Origin: Isoetes taiwanensis
Lineage: Eukaryota; Streptophyta; Lycopodiopsida; Isoetales; Isoetaceae
DNA: 64,000 nucleotides
Reading direction: 5' to 3'
Assembly: GCA_021234155.1 (NCBI GenBank)
Contig: JAJEKV010000094.1
Span: 521,461-585,460, forward strand
The first letter of the stretch is position 1, and each line of letters begins with the position of its first letter. This document shows positions 11,602 to 22,460 of this stretch, piece after piece. The position numbers and the translations under genes were made by a program. The notes under the pieces are model-generated. The model searched no databases, was not told the DNA's origin, and worked only from the letters and a program-made list of their open reading frames with translations.

Positions 11602-11840
11602 TCATTCCGAAAATCTCCTTTTCTTGGGCTCGCCCGCATCGTGATCCTTTCTCCCCATTCCTTTGGTGGCCCTTATGAATAGACAGAATGGGCATTTGCA
11701 TAAATGAGCTTTCCCCGGATTAAATCTTCCTTTCTTGTCTTTCGCCCCGCATAAAATATCCCTCTTTGCATCATAAGCTGTGTTACAAGCACAATTACAG
11801 TGACATACACCTTCATGTGCTATCGGGATCTCGACCCCAA
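11602..11840 (-). pseudogene. LINE-A ORF2 C-terminal Cys-rich module
   Basis: The minus frame runs 12018 to 11602. After a KLKWKRID motif it reads IPIAHEGVCHCNCACN and, about 40 residues on, GRFNPGKAHLCKCPFC, giving seven closely spaced Cys in CxCxCxC and CxCxxC arrangements. It lies one frame away from the preceding zf-RVT frame, so a frameshift near 11960-12018 is likely. A homologous but decayed stretch follows the same position in LINE-B (38200-38430: KWKKIN, HEEPLRC, GRYNPAK). Many plant LINEs carry RNase H here, but no DGS-type RNase H motif is visible. A zinc-binding, nucleic-acid-contact role is inference only. Confidence 0.6.
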
Positions 11841-11959
11841 ACTGAGTTAGCCATAGTGCATTAGAGTGAAGGTCAATCCTTTTCCACTTCAGCTTCTTTA
11901 CCAACACCAGAATGTTCCCTGCGAATTTCAAAATAAAGTTAGACAAGGATGAAAAGAGT

Positions 11960-13132
11960 TCAAATATGAATACCGAAAATCTCCTCAATCCATTTAATAT
12001 CATATTTAGTTTGCTCAATGATAGCCTGAGGCCAAATAATCTCCTCTTTGAAGATCAGGGAATTTCTTCCCTTCCACATCCTCCAAAGGAGAAGATAAAT
12101 ACGCCAATTTGATGGATTTTCAGGAAGAAAGAAGTCCGTGGGGCTCATGGTCCTAAGATTGGGCATATTAAGCTCAGTCTCGGCTAACTCCAGAGTCCAT
12201 TCAGCCCATAGACAGTTTCTGAAAAGATGATTCTCATCTTCCTGATCCTGCATACATCGCACACAAATGTTAGAGTCTGTCATATTCATTCTCCATCTTT
12301 TCATATTTGTTGCAAGAGCCTTATGCCAAAGCTGCCACATAAAGGCTTTGACTTTTGGGTGAATTGGACACTTCCAAAGAAAGATGAGATTCCTTTTGAT
12401 CCTCAAGTGATCAGTATTCCATTTGATATGGATTGTTATATCCTGATCTCTGTTCAGGAATTTATAAGCTCTTTTAACTTTGTATCCACTGAACCCATTT
12501 ATGTGCCACGAATCTTCTGAATGGTGCCACTGTCCACTAGCAAGTCTCTGGGTAATACTATTGAAAAGCATTTCGGACTCTTCCCCCAGATCCCTTAGAA
12601 CAGAGGTATGATAGTCAAAATTATTGGTAATGTCCCTGATGAACACAATTCCCCTGTTAGTCCATTGTTTAGTAAGGGTAGGAAAATGAGAGGCTAAACA
12701 AGTATTAGGATCATCCAGAATGAGAGAAGGGCTCCAGAAGATCGCTTGATCCTGAGAAAGGCCCTCCTTCCAAGTGTACATGCCTTTAACCTCGATCCAC
12801 GCCCTGATCCACTTTTTAATAATTTGTGGGATGGAATTTGGGATGGTGAAGGGAAAGAAAATACTAAAGGGAAGGTGCATCTTAAGTCCCCTCCACCCAA
12901 AGGGATGGCATCTCCCGATATAATGTTTGATCAGAGCCTTGGCCGGATGATTAATCTGATCTGTACAGGCTCTGTAGAAGTATTTAGCAGCTAAAGCAGT
13001 TGCTTGCTTTTCGATATTAATAACCCCCAATCCTCCCATACCTTTAGTTTTGCAACACTCCTTCATGGAGACCGGAATCCAAAGATCTTCGCTTGTACCC
13101 CCCGCAATGAATCTACCAATAATGCTTTGCAT
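11960..13132 (-). pseudogene. LINE-A ORF2: RT thumb and zf-RVT region
   Basis: A 390-codon open frame covers the region after the RT palm. It contains SMKECCKTKGMGGLGVINI (the conserved GGLG stretch found after L1-type RTs), then WKCPIHPKVKAFMWQLWHKA and CVRCMQDQEDENHLFRNC. These two form the zinc-binding zf-RVT pattern, with paired Cys followed by His and Cys. LINE-B carries the same blocks at 37046-37930. Being the longest open stretch of the element, it suggests LINE-A is younger than LINE-B and LINE-C. Confidence 0.9.
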
Positions 13133-14346
13133 TTTAGAATAGACCTTTTAGGGGCCATAATAATAGATGACCTGATAAACCCGAGAAGAGGAGATAACAG
13201 AGTTTGCAAGAATAGCCCTACCATTCTTAGAAAGAAATTTAGAGTTGAGAGAGTCCACCTTCCTCAGAAATTTGTCCAAGAGATCCCCCACGTGTCACCA
13301 AGCTCTTCACTCTAATTGCATAGGGATCCCCAAGATTTTGGTTTTGGTGGTAGGAGAGAGATACATACATCCGAGAGATAAAGTCGCTTGCTCCCCTTTA
13401 GTCTGATCCCTTGAAATCAGCTTTGTCTTGGTCGGGTTGATATTGCATCCAGAGCATCTTCCAAAGTCTTCGAATCTACCTGTAATTTGAATAGACCGGT
13501 TGTCCGTGATTCATAAAAAGAAAGGTATCATCTGCAAAAAATGAACATTGAGAATATCCTCCATCTCTTGATTAGGGGAGTTTGAGCCCTTTAAGCCCAT
13601 TAAGATTCCTAAGCTTCGAAATTACTATGCACCTTCCATGACTATTAGAAATAAAAAGGTGCCGGGGCAACCTTGTTTTTACCTCTTTTATGTCAAAGAA
13701 GGGACCGTGATTCCCCATTGATTAGACAAATGATCTTGAGTTTTTCGAATCGCCATGAAAATAGAAATTACCTCTTCCGAGAATCCTAAACTCCGGCCAC
13801 ATTCTTGCAAAAATTTCCAACTTCATCGTGGTCAAGGCTTTGGTGATGTCCAATTTCGTAAGCCCTATGTTTTGTTTAGTTTCCCTGGCCCAACTGATCT
13901 CTAGAGATGCTTCTGCAACATTGTCCAAAATGTATCTCCCTTTCAAGTAGGCACTTTGTGTCTTACTTATGATCTCATCAAGGATAGGCTTGACTCTAGC
14001 TGCAATTGAACCTGAAATAAGCTTATAGAGCACATTGGATAGTGAGATAGGCCTATAATCAGAAAACGAGATGGGCATGTCAATTTTAGGTATGAGAGCA
14101 ATAAGGCTAGTATTGATCCTGCAGTCCAAACCTTTGGTTAGTAAGAATTCATTAGCAATGAAAACCACAAGCAGGGAGGCCATCCGGACCCGGAGTTTTG
14201 CCATTTTCCATTTCATTTAGCACCTTAAAGATTTCCTCGTTGTTGAAAGGTCTAGACATGCCGTTGTTCATGGCGCTATTAACTCGCCCTAATATCAATG
14301 AAGTTATGAATGTCTTGAGAGCTCGTGATCCCCCGATAGTACCCAT
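13133..14346 (-). pseudogene. LINE-A ORF2: reverse transcriptase fingers and palm
   Basis: Minus-strand blocks in order are MENGKTPGPDGLP, INTSLIALIPK, FSDYRPISLSNVLYKLIS, QSAYLKGRYILDN and LTKLDITKA. These match the conserved RT motifs of plant L1-like LINEs (GPDG, LIPK, YRPIS, Q-A-F, D-KA). The catalytic FADD is encoded at about 13527-13538 in the frame reading FFADDTFLF, so both aspartates survive. Frameshifts near 14160-14216, 13720 and 13540 break the frame. This region reverse-transcribes the LINE RNA at the nicked target in the nucleus. Confidence 0.92.
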
Positions 14347-14943
14347 AATTCGATAAAATGCTCCTTAGCACCTCTTTGAGATGATTGTCCTCAACAATAT
14401 TATTTCCTCCCAAAGAACACTATATATATGATTCTTCTTAATCCTCCCTTTGCCATAATGAAAAGTATTTGAGTTGGCCCTCTCATCTTCCTTTTTACTC
14501 TTTGACTTTGGCCTTAGTCTTCCAACCCTTTGCAATCCTGATTTCTTCCCTTTCAATCTGAATTTTAAGATTCTCCTTATTCGACCTTTGAGCTATTCCA
14601 TACCGATTTCTCAACTCTTGCGTGTGAATAGTCTCTTTCGATGTATCTCCTTCCCCCAAACTTTTAACCAATTTTTATGTTTTAGAGGTCTTAACCCACC
14701 AATCCATCCACCCGAAGTTCATTACCGGGCTTATCTTCCATATCCAACACCCGAAAGCTAACTCGTAATGAAATCATCTTGATCCAAAGATTAGTATTAA
14801 GCTTAAAGTAGGAATTCCTTTTCCTCCGATTATTGTTGGCATTGATATTAATAAGTCGGGATAATGATCGAGAGATAGTGTAATTCGAGAGGTTGGAGAC
14901 TCTAGAGTCGCTGCTCCATAATGATTCACTAAGGTAAAACCTA
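14347..14943 (-). pseudogene. LINE-A ORF2: linker between endonuclease and RT
   Basis: By position this is the roughly 200-residue linker between EN and RT. Only broken frames are visible, for example a Lys-rich stretch KKSGLQRVGRLRPKSKSKKE at about 14500-14550. It lacks recognisable motifs. Confidence 0.55.
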
Positions 14944-15569
14944 TCATGAAGACAATGCTAGATAGGTTGGATTCTCGGGATTATTCCAGCTATAGGAATG
15001 AGGGACCACTCTTGCCAAATTTAGGTGGTGATTTGTAAGCAGAGTCATCCATTTATCATTCTCTTCCCCGCTAAGGGCTCTGAAATTAGCACTCCTCATA
15101 TACTCATGAGTAACCATATTAAAATCACCCCCCATTATGATCTCATCATAAGGGATACTATTCAAACCATTAGTTATAATATTCCGTGAGTCAGCCCTCT
15201 CACCATGTCATGATGATAGGCATAAATGTTCACAAAAGCAATCCTATTGTTCCCTATATTGCCATGTAAAATCAGACATCTCTTACTACCATCCCCGCAT
15301 CATCCCCGTGATATCACTTAGATTAATCCTACTATGCCAAGCAATAGAAATACCTGCCGAAGAATTGTTTGCTTTTATAGACCAATGATTAAAATTATTA
15401 GGCAATACTTCTCTAATAATATTATCAATACTATCATCATGGATCTTGTGTTCTTAGAAGAAAATGAAGTCTAAATTCATAGAAGCAAGACAAACCTTCA
15501 CCCTTCCTCTTTTCACATTAGAATTAATGCCCCGCAGTTCCGTGTAATACCCTTAAGATTTATGTCCAT
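14944..15569 (-). pseudogene. LINE-A ORF2: apurinic-type endonuclease
   Basis: The frame starts at the ATG at 15569 (MDINLKGIT) and carries the N-terminal strand of the exonuclease-endonuclease-phosphatase fold. Downstream, 14944-15165 encodes IIMGGDFNMV (catalytic GDFN) and HSYSWNNPENP (the Y-W-N motif). The QEHK motif, with the catalytic glutamate, lies in the duplicated 5' copy. Frameshifts split it into at least three frames. It nicks target DNA to prime reverse transcription. Confidence 0.88.
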
Positions 15570-15986
15570 TTAACCGGGGTTTTCCTTGAGACCTTCGGGT
15601 GGTCCCATGATCATTTTCTTCTCATTTCCTTTTTCCCTTCTTCCTTCTTCTAGTAACTAGATTCCATTCCAAGTTCTCGAATCGATCCCGATCTAGGTCC
15701 CGACGTAATTTTCTAATCTTCATTCATATCCATATCCCCGGCCATCTCATTTGAAACCACCCGCCCAATCGGGTACTTATGGAGGAGGCCACAAAGTTAA
15801 TGGGGTCGATCACGGATAAGAAGCTTGGGAGGGAATTGCACAATAATTGCCTTCTTGGTCCATCCCCCCTCAAGATTAGGGATGGGTAGAGAAGGAGGGG
15901 TGGGATCTTCAATCACCATGATTTCCTTTGTTACCGCCACTTCCCTCCCTTTTTCCTCTACACTTACGCTTAGGTCTCCAGACCTA
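15570..15986 (-). pseudogene. LINE-A ORF1 C-terminal remnant
   Basis: On the minus strand this segment sits just upstream of the ORF2 start. It encodes VIEDPTPPSLPIPNLEGG, then KKAIIVQFPPK, and ends in WNLVTRRRKKGKR, which matches WQIVTRKKGRGKKK before ORF2 in LINE-B (about 34461-34510). It is the basic C-terminus of the LINE RNA-binding ORF1. Frameshifts are present, and the rest of ORF1 is absent because of 5' truncation. Confidence 0.75.
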
Positions 15987-16275
15987 GATTAATCCTACTA
16001 TGCCAAGCAATAGAAATACCTGCCGAAGAATTGTTTGCTTTTATAGACCAATGATTAAAATTATTAGACAACACTTCTCTAATAATATTATCAATACTAT
16101 CATCATGGATCTTGTGTTCTTGGAAGAAAATGAAGTCTAAATTCATAGAAGCAAGACAAACCTTCACCCTTCCTCTTTTCACATTAGAATTAATGCCCTG
16201 CAGGTTCCAGGTAATACCCTTAAGATTTATGTCCATTTAACTGGGGGTTTGGTTTTCCTTGGAGACCTTCTGGGT
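15987..16275 (-). pseudogene. LINE-A duplicated ORF2 start (extra 5' copy)
   Basis: This is an almost identical second copy of 15321-15600, offset by 666 bp. ATG at 16236 begins MDINLKGITWNLQGINS and continues through DFIFFQEHKIHDDS and SAGISIAWHSRIN before breaking off at GATTAATC. Differences from the inner copy are small indels and substitutions, and this copy reads open where the inner one is shifted. The outer end coincides with the TSD, so the duplication was part of the insertion. Confidence 0.9.
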
Positions 16276-16287
16276 GGTCTAAAATCT
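16276..16287. repeat. Target-site duplication of LINE-A (right)
   Basis: GTCTAAAATCTT, identical to 11369-11380. Confidence 0.9.
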
Positions 16288-16493
16288 TATACATTATGAT
16301 ACAAAACTCGAGATTAATTTGAAAATTTATAATACTAAAAATGTTGATATTCCAGTTTCCATTCTTGTTAATGTTCACCTCAGGGCAAAAGGATACAATT
16401 GGTGATCAGTGATAAACTGAGAGACCCAATGTACCTTTTGGCCCTTGCACGATTACCATTATCATGCTAATTGTGTATTGATTGGCTGCAGGT

Positions 16494-16650
16494 ACGGGTT
16501 CTCTCCTCCAATTGTGTTTATTTTGCTGTTAGAGTTGGCTTTAGCTTGAAGGATGTGGAATATCGAAAAAAGACATGGACAATGGTTTGGAGTCATCCAT
16601 TGGAATATGTGTCTTGCAATATTGACGATCTACGATTCAAAGTGATTTAG
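16494..16650 (+). other. Exon-like open stretch, unassigned
   Basis: After a plausible acceptor (TTGATTGGCTGCAG), a frame of about 52 codons with normal composition runs to a TAG at about 16648. It includes KDVEYRKKTWTMVWSHPLEY. I do not recognise the family. It may be the last exon of a decayed host gene, but no upstream exon is identified. Confidence 0.25.
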
Positions 16651-16975
16651 TAAGACAACTATTTTAGATTACTGATACACATGGTAAGATCCTTTTGGCT
16701 CAAGTGTATCCGTGCCAAGTTCTGGGCATAATGTTCAAACTATGGTACATAGAGTTTATAGTCTATGTAACTGCACATAATTCGAATTGAGTATTGTAGC
16801 AGATGAATTACATAATGATTCTAGTGAGTAAATAATGGTCTTCAAATTATTTAGGCTTTGGGAAAAGAGGTACTAGTCTAGACTGGCTTGCCCAGTTTAG
16901 ATATTAGGATGATAATAACGCCAAGGGATTGACCGAGGCAGATCTTTGTCTAAGCTTGCTAGTTCAAAGTCGAAG
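16651..16975. other. Unassigned AT-rich DNA
   Basis: Nothing supportable was seen. Confidence 0.4.
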
Positions 16976-17085
16976 TTTTTTTTTTTTTTTTTAATTTGAA
17001 GGATATCATTTTATTCATCATCACATCATGAGTACATTCTACATATCACATAGAAGCCAATCCACTACTTAGGCACGATATGCTA
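16976..17085 (-). mobile_element. LINE 3'-end fragment with poly(A)
   Basis: T(17) at 16976-16992 is followed by AATTTGAAGGATATCATTTT. On the minus strand the terminus reads GAATAAAATGATATCCTTCA, AATT, then poly(A), close to the LINE-A terminus (CCTTCAATT plus poly(A)) and resembling 3566-3600. It includes an AATAAA signal. Neither the 5' limit nor a TSD is clear. Confidence 0.55.
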
Positions 17086-17144
17086 GGAGATGGTTTGCAT
17101 GTGTATCTAGTATATATGGCCCGCCGCTTTAATATCTCTACCAT

Positions 17145-17640
17145 AGAATAGAATAGAATAGTTTTTAAACGCCCACTGAGACCAATAGGTCATGGGACCC
17201 ATACAAATGGGCTAGTACAATCATTACTACTAGGATTAAAACCCACCTTTCCGAAGGTTTTCAAGGGAAAACCTTTGCAAGAATGATGATACTAGACAAG
17301 CTTAGATAATGACCACCGAGGGCTCGATGATTGCGCACGCTTATCTAGAACCTCAAGTATATATAATGCCAAGTCATGCAATGATGGTGTCTTTGAGAAG
17401 TTGTGGAAGCGCGGAATGGAATGCTAAGGTCAAAAAATGATTCCTCCGACTATCTCAAAAGCGTGGCAACTCGTAAGAGTATGGCTTTCATCTTCAATAA
17501 CTTGCAGAATCGCAACAGTACATAGTCCGCCTTCTCATTGCGCGCAGCCCCATCTATCCGTCTCTCAATCCCAGACTGCGGGACCACGCGGCGAATTGAT
17601 GCAATAGCTACAAACTTGTTCCCCGACAATGAAGCAAGCA
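17145..17640 (-). repeat. TATTC-tailed dispersed repeat, copy d (body and tail)
   Basis: GAATAGAATAGAATAG at 17145-17161 is the tail. The body is co-linear with copy c over about 450 bp, with most conserved blocks easily aligned. The tRNA-like modules at 17640-18000 lie immediately upstream in minus-strand order, so head, body and tail may form one composite element of about 850 bp. Confidence 0.78.
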
Positions 17641-18000
17641 AATAAGCTTGGGGCCCCGTGCCAAAGTGGGATTTATGTGTGCATGATAATGACCCCGCCA
17701 CTTGGGCTAAAGTAATCAAGGTCCCCATATCTAGAAGATGCTTTGCATGTGATTATCTAGTATATATGGCAAGTTTAATGTCTCTACCACAAAGACCTGT
17801 AGGGTTGTACTTGAAGAAACCGGGACCTATATGGCGTTTTAATGTCTTACTACAGACCATTTGATCAGAAGTTGAACCCATGACTTCGTGGACAATGGAT
17901 TTTAAGGTCCCTATTACTAGATGGATGTTGGCCATGTTTGAACCCGCGACCCTCATATGTGGTAGTTTAAGGTCCCCGGCCACTAGACCATACCCCAAAG
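17641..18000 (-). repeat. Tandem tRNA-like (A box/B box) modules
   Basis: On the minus strand an A-box-like TGGTCTAGTGGC (17979-17990) is followed about 35 bp later by a B-box-like GGTTCAAACAT (17934-17944). A second, clearly homologous module has TCTAGT...GGGACCTTAAA and GGTTCAACTTC (17868-17878). A third (about 17650-17735) keeps TCTAG, GGGGACCTTGA and another A-box-like TAGCCCAAGTGG. Period is roughly 65-80 bp at first. Spacing and motifs match internal polymerase III promoters of tRNAs and SINE heads. Confidence 0.6.
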
Positions 18001-18424
18001 GGCATGACATCACATTGTTGATCTCACGATCTTGTTATGCCTCATTACTTCTAGTTGAAGAGCCAAAATAGGTCGGTATTTGCTTTGTAGTACTATCTAT
18101 ACTATCTTCTTTATAACAAATTTTCTATCTTTTTTCAATCAAGGACAGTAGCTATTACAAATTCAATAGTGACCGCTAACAATTTTGATGCTCTATGCTT
18201 TGTGATTGTTAAGAAAACCTTAACAAAGGAGGTGCTTAGAATGCACATCTTTGTCCTATGATATAGAATCACATTTTGACATAAACAACCTTAGATTTGA
18301 TGCTTCTTAACTCAAAATGATCGTTAGAAGTGATTTTACCTTATGTTCCACATCAATATGTATGTGAATTTTTCTATTCTAAGTGTTCTATGATGATCTA
18401 TATTTTGGACTGAATTCTAAATAC
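18001..18424. other. Unassigned DNA
   Basis: No feature is supported between the tRNA-like modules and LINE-C. Confidence 0.4.
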
Positions 18425-20525
18425 AGGTGCCATCTCACTCATCCCCAAGGTCATTGATCCTCAGACTATTTCAGACTGGCGACCCATCACCTTATTATCA
18501 TTTGTACATAAGATCTTTGCCAATGCTTTTACGGAGTGAGTGGACGAGTCCATCTCTCAGCTTACGAGGGAATCTATTATGCACGTAAACAAAACCTTCA
18601 AGTTGTGTACCTTAAGCTTGATTTTATGTAAGACTTATGATAGTGTTAGGAATTCATGCGATGTATGCTAAGACCGGGATTTGGGGAACAATTCATATCG
18701 ACATTATGAAGCTGCATGTCTCTGCTCGAGTGACAGTTATGTTCTATGGTGAGCCATTAGATGCCTTCTCACTTGGTCGTGGTATTCGTCAAGGATGCCC
18801 TTTGGCATCCACAATTGTAGTAGAGGCTTTATCGCAGTTATTCACTATTGCAAACCACGAGGGACTTCTCCATGGTCTCAGAATGAAGGATGGCACACAA
18901 GAGGTTTGCAATCAATATGCATCTTACACAATCCCTTCCCCGTCACTAGTTCTAACAATCTACAAGCTTACAAATTGCTCTTAGACACTTTTTCACCGGG
19001 CTTCGTGTCTTTTGGGGTGGCGTATGTACAGCTTTTATGGATATTGGATACTCCGACTCCAGCATGTGTTCATGATTATCCATGGAAATTACTTTGCTCA
19101 TGGACATCAAGTTGTTGAGGATTCTAGTTGGCATCCATGTTACCAACCGGGGTTTCATGGGAGAAGATCATTAAGGGTTTGGAGAAACACTTGTTCTAGT
19201 GGTCCACTCCACAATGTTAAGTGGGTCGCATTTACGCGGGCCAAGTCGGTCCTTAGTAGTATCATGTCTATATGGCATCCTTCGCTAGCCCCCCACGATC
19301 AAAGTACATGAGCTCATTGCAATAGTTCGAACTTTATATGGGGTGCAATCGAGGAAGGTACCGCGATTAAGGTGGTTTGGTCGGCGCATCCTTCCAAAAT
19401 AGGCGTGTACGCAGAGCAAAGTCCCATTTCAAAATTCATTTGAGACTCCCCGAATGGTGAAGATGACTCTCATAGTTTATGCCTTCTTAGACAAGCTCTT
19501 GGTCACCGTATCCCTCTAGGGCAAGAAGGCAGTCAAATCAGTCCTACCTTGGGCATTATTTCAGCCTTTGCAACCATTTCCAAGCGCTTCTCCATTTCTC
19601 GTGGATTGCTGACGTGATGGGATGCACAAACACCCTTTTTGGCCATGCCCTTCCATCCACACCCCTATTGGAGACTCCATGGTGGTGGGTATCATCGCTT
19701 CTCCAAACCCTCGGGCAAAGACCTCCACCGGTAGCATCAATTCATCCCCTTACACGCAGACAATGGGTTCTGCGTGTTGTCTCTATTCAAGCATGGTATG
19801 AAGCCGGTCGCCACCGCCTTGGCCCAATTTCGTGTAAGTTCCTCGCCGCCGCTGAGATGCCTCAGATGGAAGAAGGTCACACAAAATTTGCCTCTTTATG
19901 GTGCAGCATTGGTGTTACCAAAAGGGTGCCTTGGGACCGCCGTGGAAACTATTCACAAAGGCAAGCACTTTGTCAAATCAAGATGTCGCCTTTCTTTAGC
20001 ACCATAGACCCTCCAGCCAAGCCGAGGGTGGCACGTAGTGTTCCACGTAACCCCCTCTGCATCGTATTACGGCTTATGGCTTTTGGGATTAGTTGCTCCA
20101 CCCTAAAGTAATGCGGTAAATCGGTGGTAGGTTATCCACGTGTGCCCGCATGTTAATGCCTTCCCACATCGCGGATGATCCCTCACATATCTACAATATG
20201 CCCGCCTCCGCCTTGCATCGGTGAGACTCTTTGAGCACCGCTCTTCTATTGTTTAGAGGTTACCGGGCCGCGGGTCGTTTGTTTAACAAAGGCATTGACC
20301 GCCGATGCATCCTCTGGCATCCTATCCCAATGCATGGCCCCAAGCCAAAACGGTAAGGCATTCCATCTTGTTTCGGGTTGACTCTTGGGTCGATATGGGT
20401 AAGTACATTGTGCTCTAGACTCGCGGTTCGTGGCATCCTTTTTATGCTTACATAGTTAGATGAGACATATATAATTTATACTTTTTATCTAAACTTTTGG
20501 CTTTCGGCCCTTCAAAAAATAAAAA
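18425..20525 (+). mobile_element. LINE-C: 5'-truncated L1-like LINE of a second lineage
   Basis: The element starts inside the RT domain (AISLIPKVIDPQTISDWRP, then LLSFVHKIFANAF) and continues with ILCKTYDSVRN and FSLGRGIRQGCPLA (RT motifs D-C-KAYD and G-RQGCPLSP). Downstream blocks KIL-GVHVTNRG, WEK-I-GLEKHL and YHVYMAS, and GRIYAGQVGP in shifted frames, resemble the post-RT region of plant LINEs. The 3' end reads CTTTCGGCCCTTC then AAAAAATAAAAAATAA. The FADD block is not visible, and frameshifts and stops are numerous. Its sequence differs clearly from LINE-A and LINE-B. No TSD was recognised. Confidence 0.85.
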
Positions 20526-21216
20526 ATAATACTTTATAGAAAATGCCACATAGAATATTATCACTTGAGGTTAACTTGTAATGCTTATCGCATTTGAGTA
20601 ACAAAATGCCCTATGCTCTCATTTTCACAACAGCAACACATTTAGATTGCCTTGTTGTACACGATCTATGTGTTTCAAAGTTTTAAAATGCCAAAACAAA
20701 TAGGACATGTCTACTATTTAAAGGAGAGAATGCAATAACATAAAGGAGCTCATAGTTTGAGGAATATACAAGCAACACGACATTGAGCACAAACTATAGA
20801 TGGGCTATCTTCATTACATTTCAATAGTGCCAAGTTTGGTAAGGATGAGAAAGCCTACATTATGGGATGACCAGTCTTCATTGGAGTACACTATTTTAGC
20901 ACTCTATACTAGGCAGGAGATCAACTTTGTGAAAGAAAAACTCTTGGTGGATGGCCCAAGGTAGAGCAAAAGATAATCTATGCATGCACCTATAAGAAAT
21001 GTATTCTAAGTTAACTTTGATATTTAATGAATTTTCCTCGGCAGGAGGGAAAATGGCATGGACTAGTGGATGTCACCATGAGTAGAAGACATACATGGAG
21101 ATGACGAAATGTAGTGCAATGATGTTGGTATGATAAGCAGAGTGCGAAAAGGACAGGCTACGAGTAGGGTTTGGTGATAGAATCTCAATTATGCATGTTG
21201 ATACGTTGTGGATGCA
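20526..21216. other. Unassigned AT-rich DNA
   Basis: Nothing supportable was seen. Confidence 0.4.
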
Positions 21217-21385
21217 TATAGAATACCCAGATACTATTATATAATACCCAAGATACTATACACACATTATCTTAGGGTTTAAGGTATTATATTATTGTAC
21301 AGAGATAGAATACCCAAGATATATGGTATACATTATCTTAGGGTTTAAGGTCTCAGGTATGAGTGGTCTCAGGTATGAGTGGTGG
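21217..21385. repeat. Local imperfect tandem duplications
   Basis: A unit of about 85 bp with ATAGAATACCCA(A)GATA and CATTATCTTAGGGTTTAAGG occurs twice. It is followed by TCTCAGGTATGAGTGG twice in tandem (about 21350-21384). Confidence 0.7.
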
Positions 21386-22460
21386 ACACTAGTTTCAAAA
21401 AAATGAGCTCTAGTCTACTATCCAAAGCACAAGCTTGAGAGCAATGATTCTTAACATAGAAGGAAGACATCTTCATCACATCAGCAGGATCTCTCAAGAC
21501 TGGTGTTCACGTAAGCCTGCATCAGCCATGGATCTTGGTGCAACTAGTCTAATCTTACACAACCTTTATTCTATAGTCCCTGCAATAGTACTGCGTTTTA
21601 TTATCCTGTTAATGACCTTCAATGCAGTAGGCCCTGCAGCCCCGAAATCCCCCTTCTTTTTAAGCTTAATGTAGTGCTCCTCATTTTCAACTGCTATAAC
21701 TTCTGCTGCACTCTGCAGATTGTGCATTTTTTTATTTGGTTTCTATTGATCAGATTCAGGCCCTGCTTTAAATTCCTGACATTGCCAATCTGATTTTTAA
21801 GCAGAACCCAAGTGGATGGGATTCAGATCTGCCATAATTGTTCAGAAAAAAACTAAAGCTCAACCTGTTATAAAGTAATAAACGCTAAGTAAGTAGCTAG
21901 ATTATAGAGATATCAGGGTATGGGTATCAAACCTCTGGCAGATGTCAAAATTGTTCAAATAAGACAAACCCAATACAGATATCCCAATCTTAGATTCAAA
22001 ACATAAAAGGATTTTGATAAATCAATCAAGTACATAAACTGTATTCTTGTCGTTTATCCAAGGCTAAACCCTAGAGCAGTAATGTAACAGACCTACCAGA
22101 CTTAACTAAGAAGGTAAATTCCACTGTATCGGGCGTTTTTGAAAAAGCCCAAAAGAGTCGAATGGATGCCCAATATTGTTCCTTTCCTCTAAATCCCAGA
22201 CAAAGGATCTGTTGTGGGATTAAAATTATGCTGCAGCTATGATGGGCATGTCTGAAGAATCCGCTTTTGAGCTGTACAATATGTTCCTTGTCTACTTTCC
22301 ATAGTTTTGTGAGATTCTGGTGCAGTGTATAATAATTGGCAGGAGCCCACAAAAAACGCCATATTGATTCTTCTTCTTATCTGTTAGGTTCGAAGATTTT
22401 CACCTATATTGTGTGGGATTGTTTGGGGCCGTTGGATGGACAAGCCTAACCACCTTTGTC
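21386..22460. other. Unassigned DNA
   Basis: Only short frames with no recognised motif (21435-21674 plus, 22071-22352 minus). No element termini were seen. Confidence 0.4.

Larger units (their letters stand above)
11381..16275 (-). mobile_element. LINE-A: 5'-truncated L1-like retrotransposon
   Basis: A non-LTR element of 4,895 bp is bracketed by a perfect 12-bp TSD and ends on the minus strand in CCTTCAATT plus poly(A). In minus-strand order it holds a stray copy of the ORF2 start, the tail of ORF1, apurinic endonuclease, reverse transcriptase with FADD, a zf-RVT-like region and a Cys-rich C-terminus. ORF1 is missing except for its last part, so the insertion is 5'-truncated. A roughly 290-bp duplication at the 5' end is best explained by template switching during target-primed reverse transcription. 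Frameshifts and stops in every domain show that it is dead. Confidence 0.92.

Noticed and set aside
12227-13315. Plus-strand frames within LINE-A
   Set aside because: Shadows of the minus-strand RT and zf-RVT coding sequence.
17450-18071. Several 60-90 codon frames on both strands
   Set aside because: They lie in the tRNA-like modules and repeat body. Homologous copy c does not keep them open.
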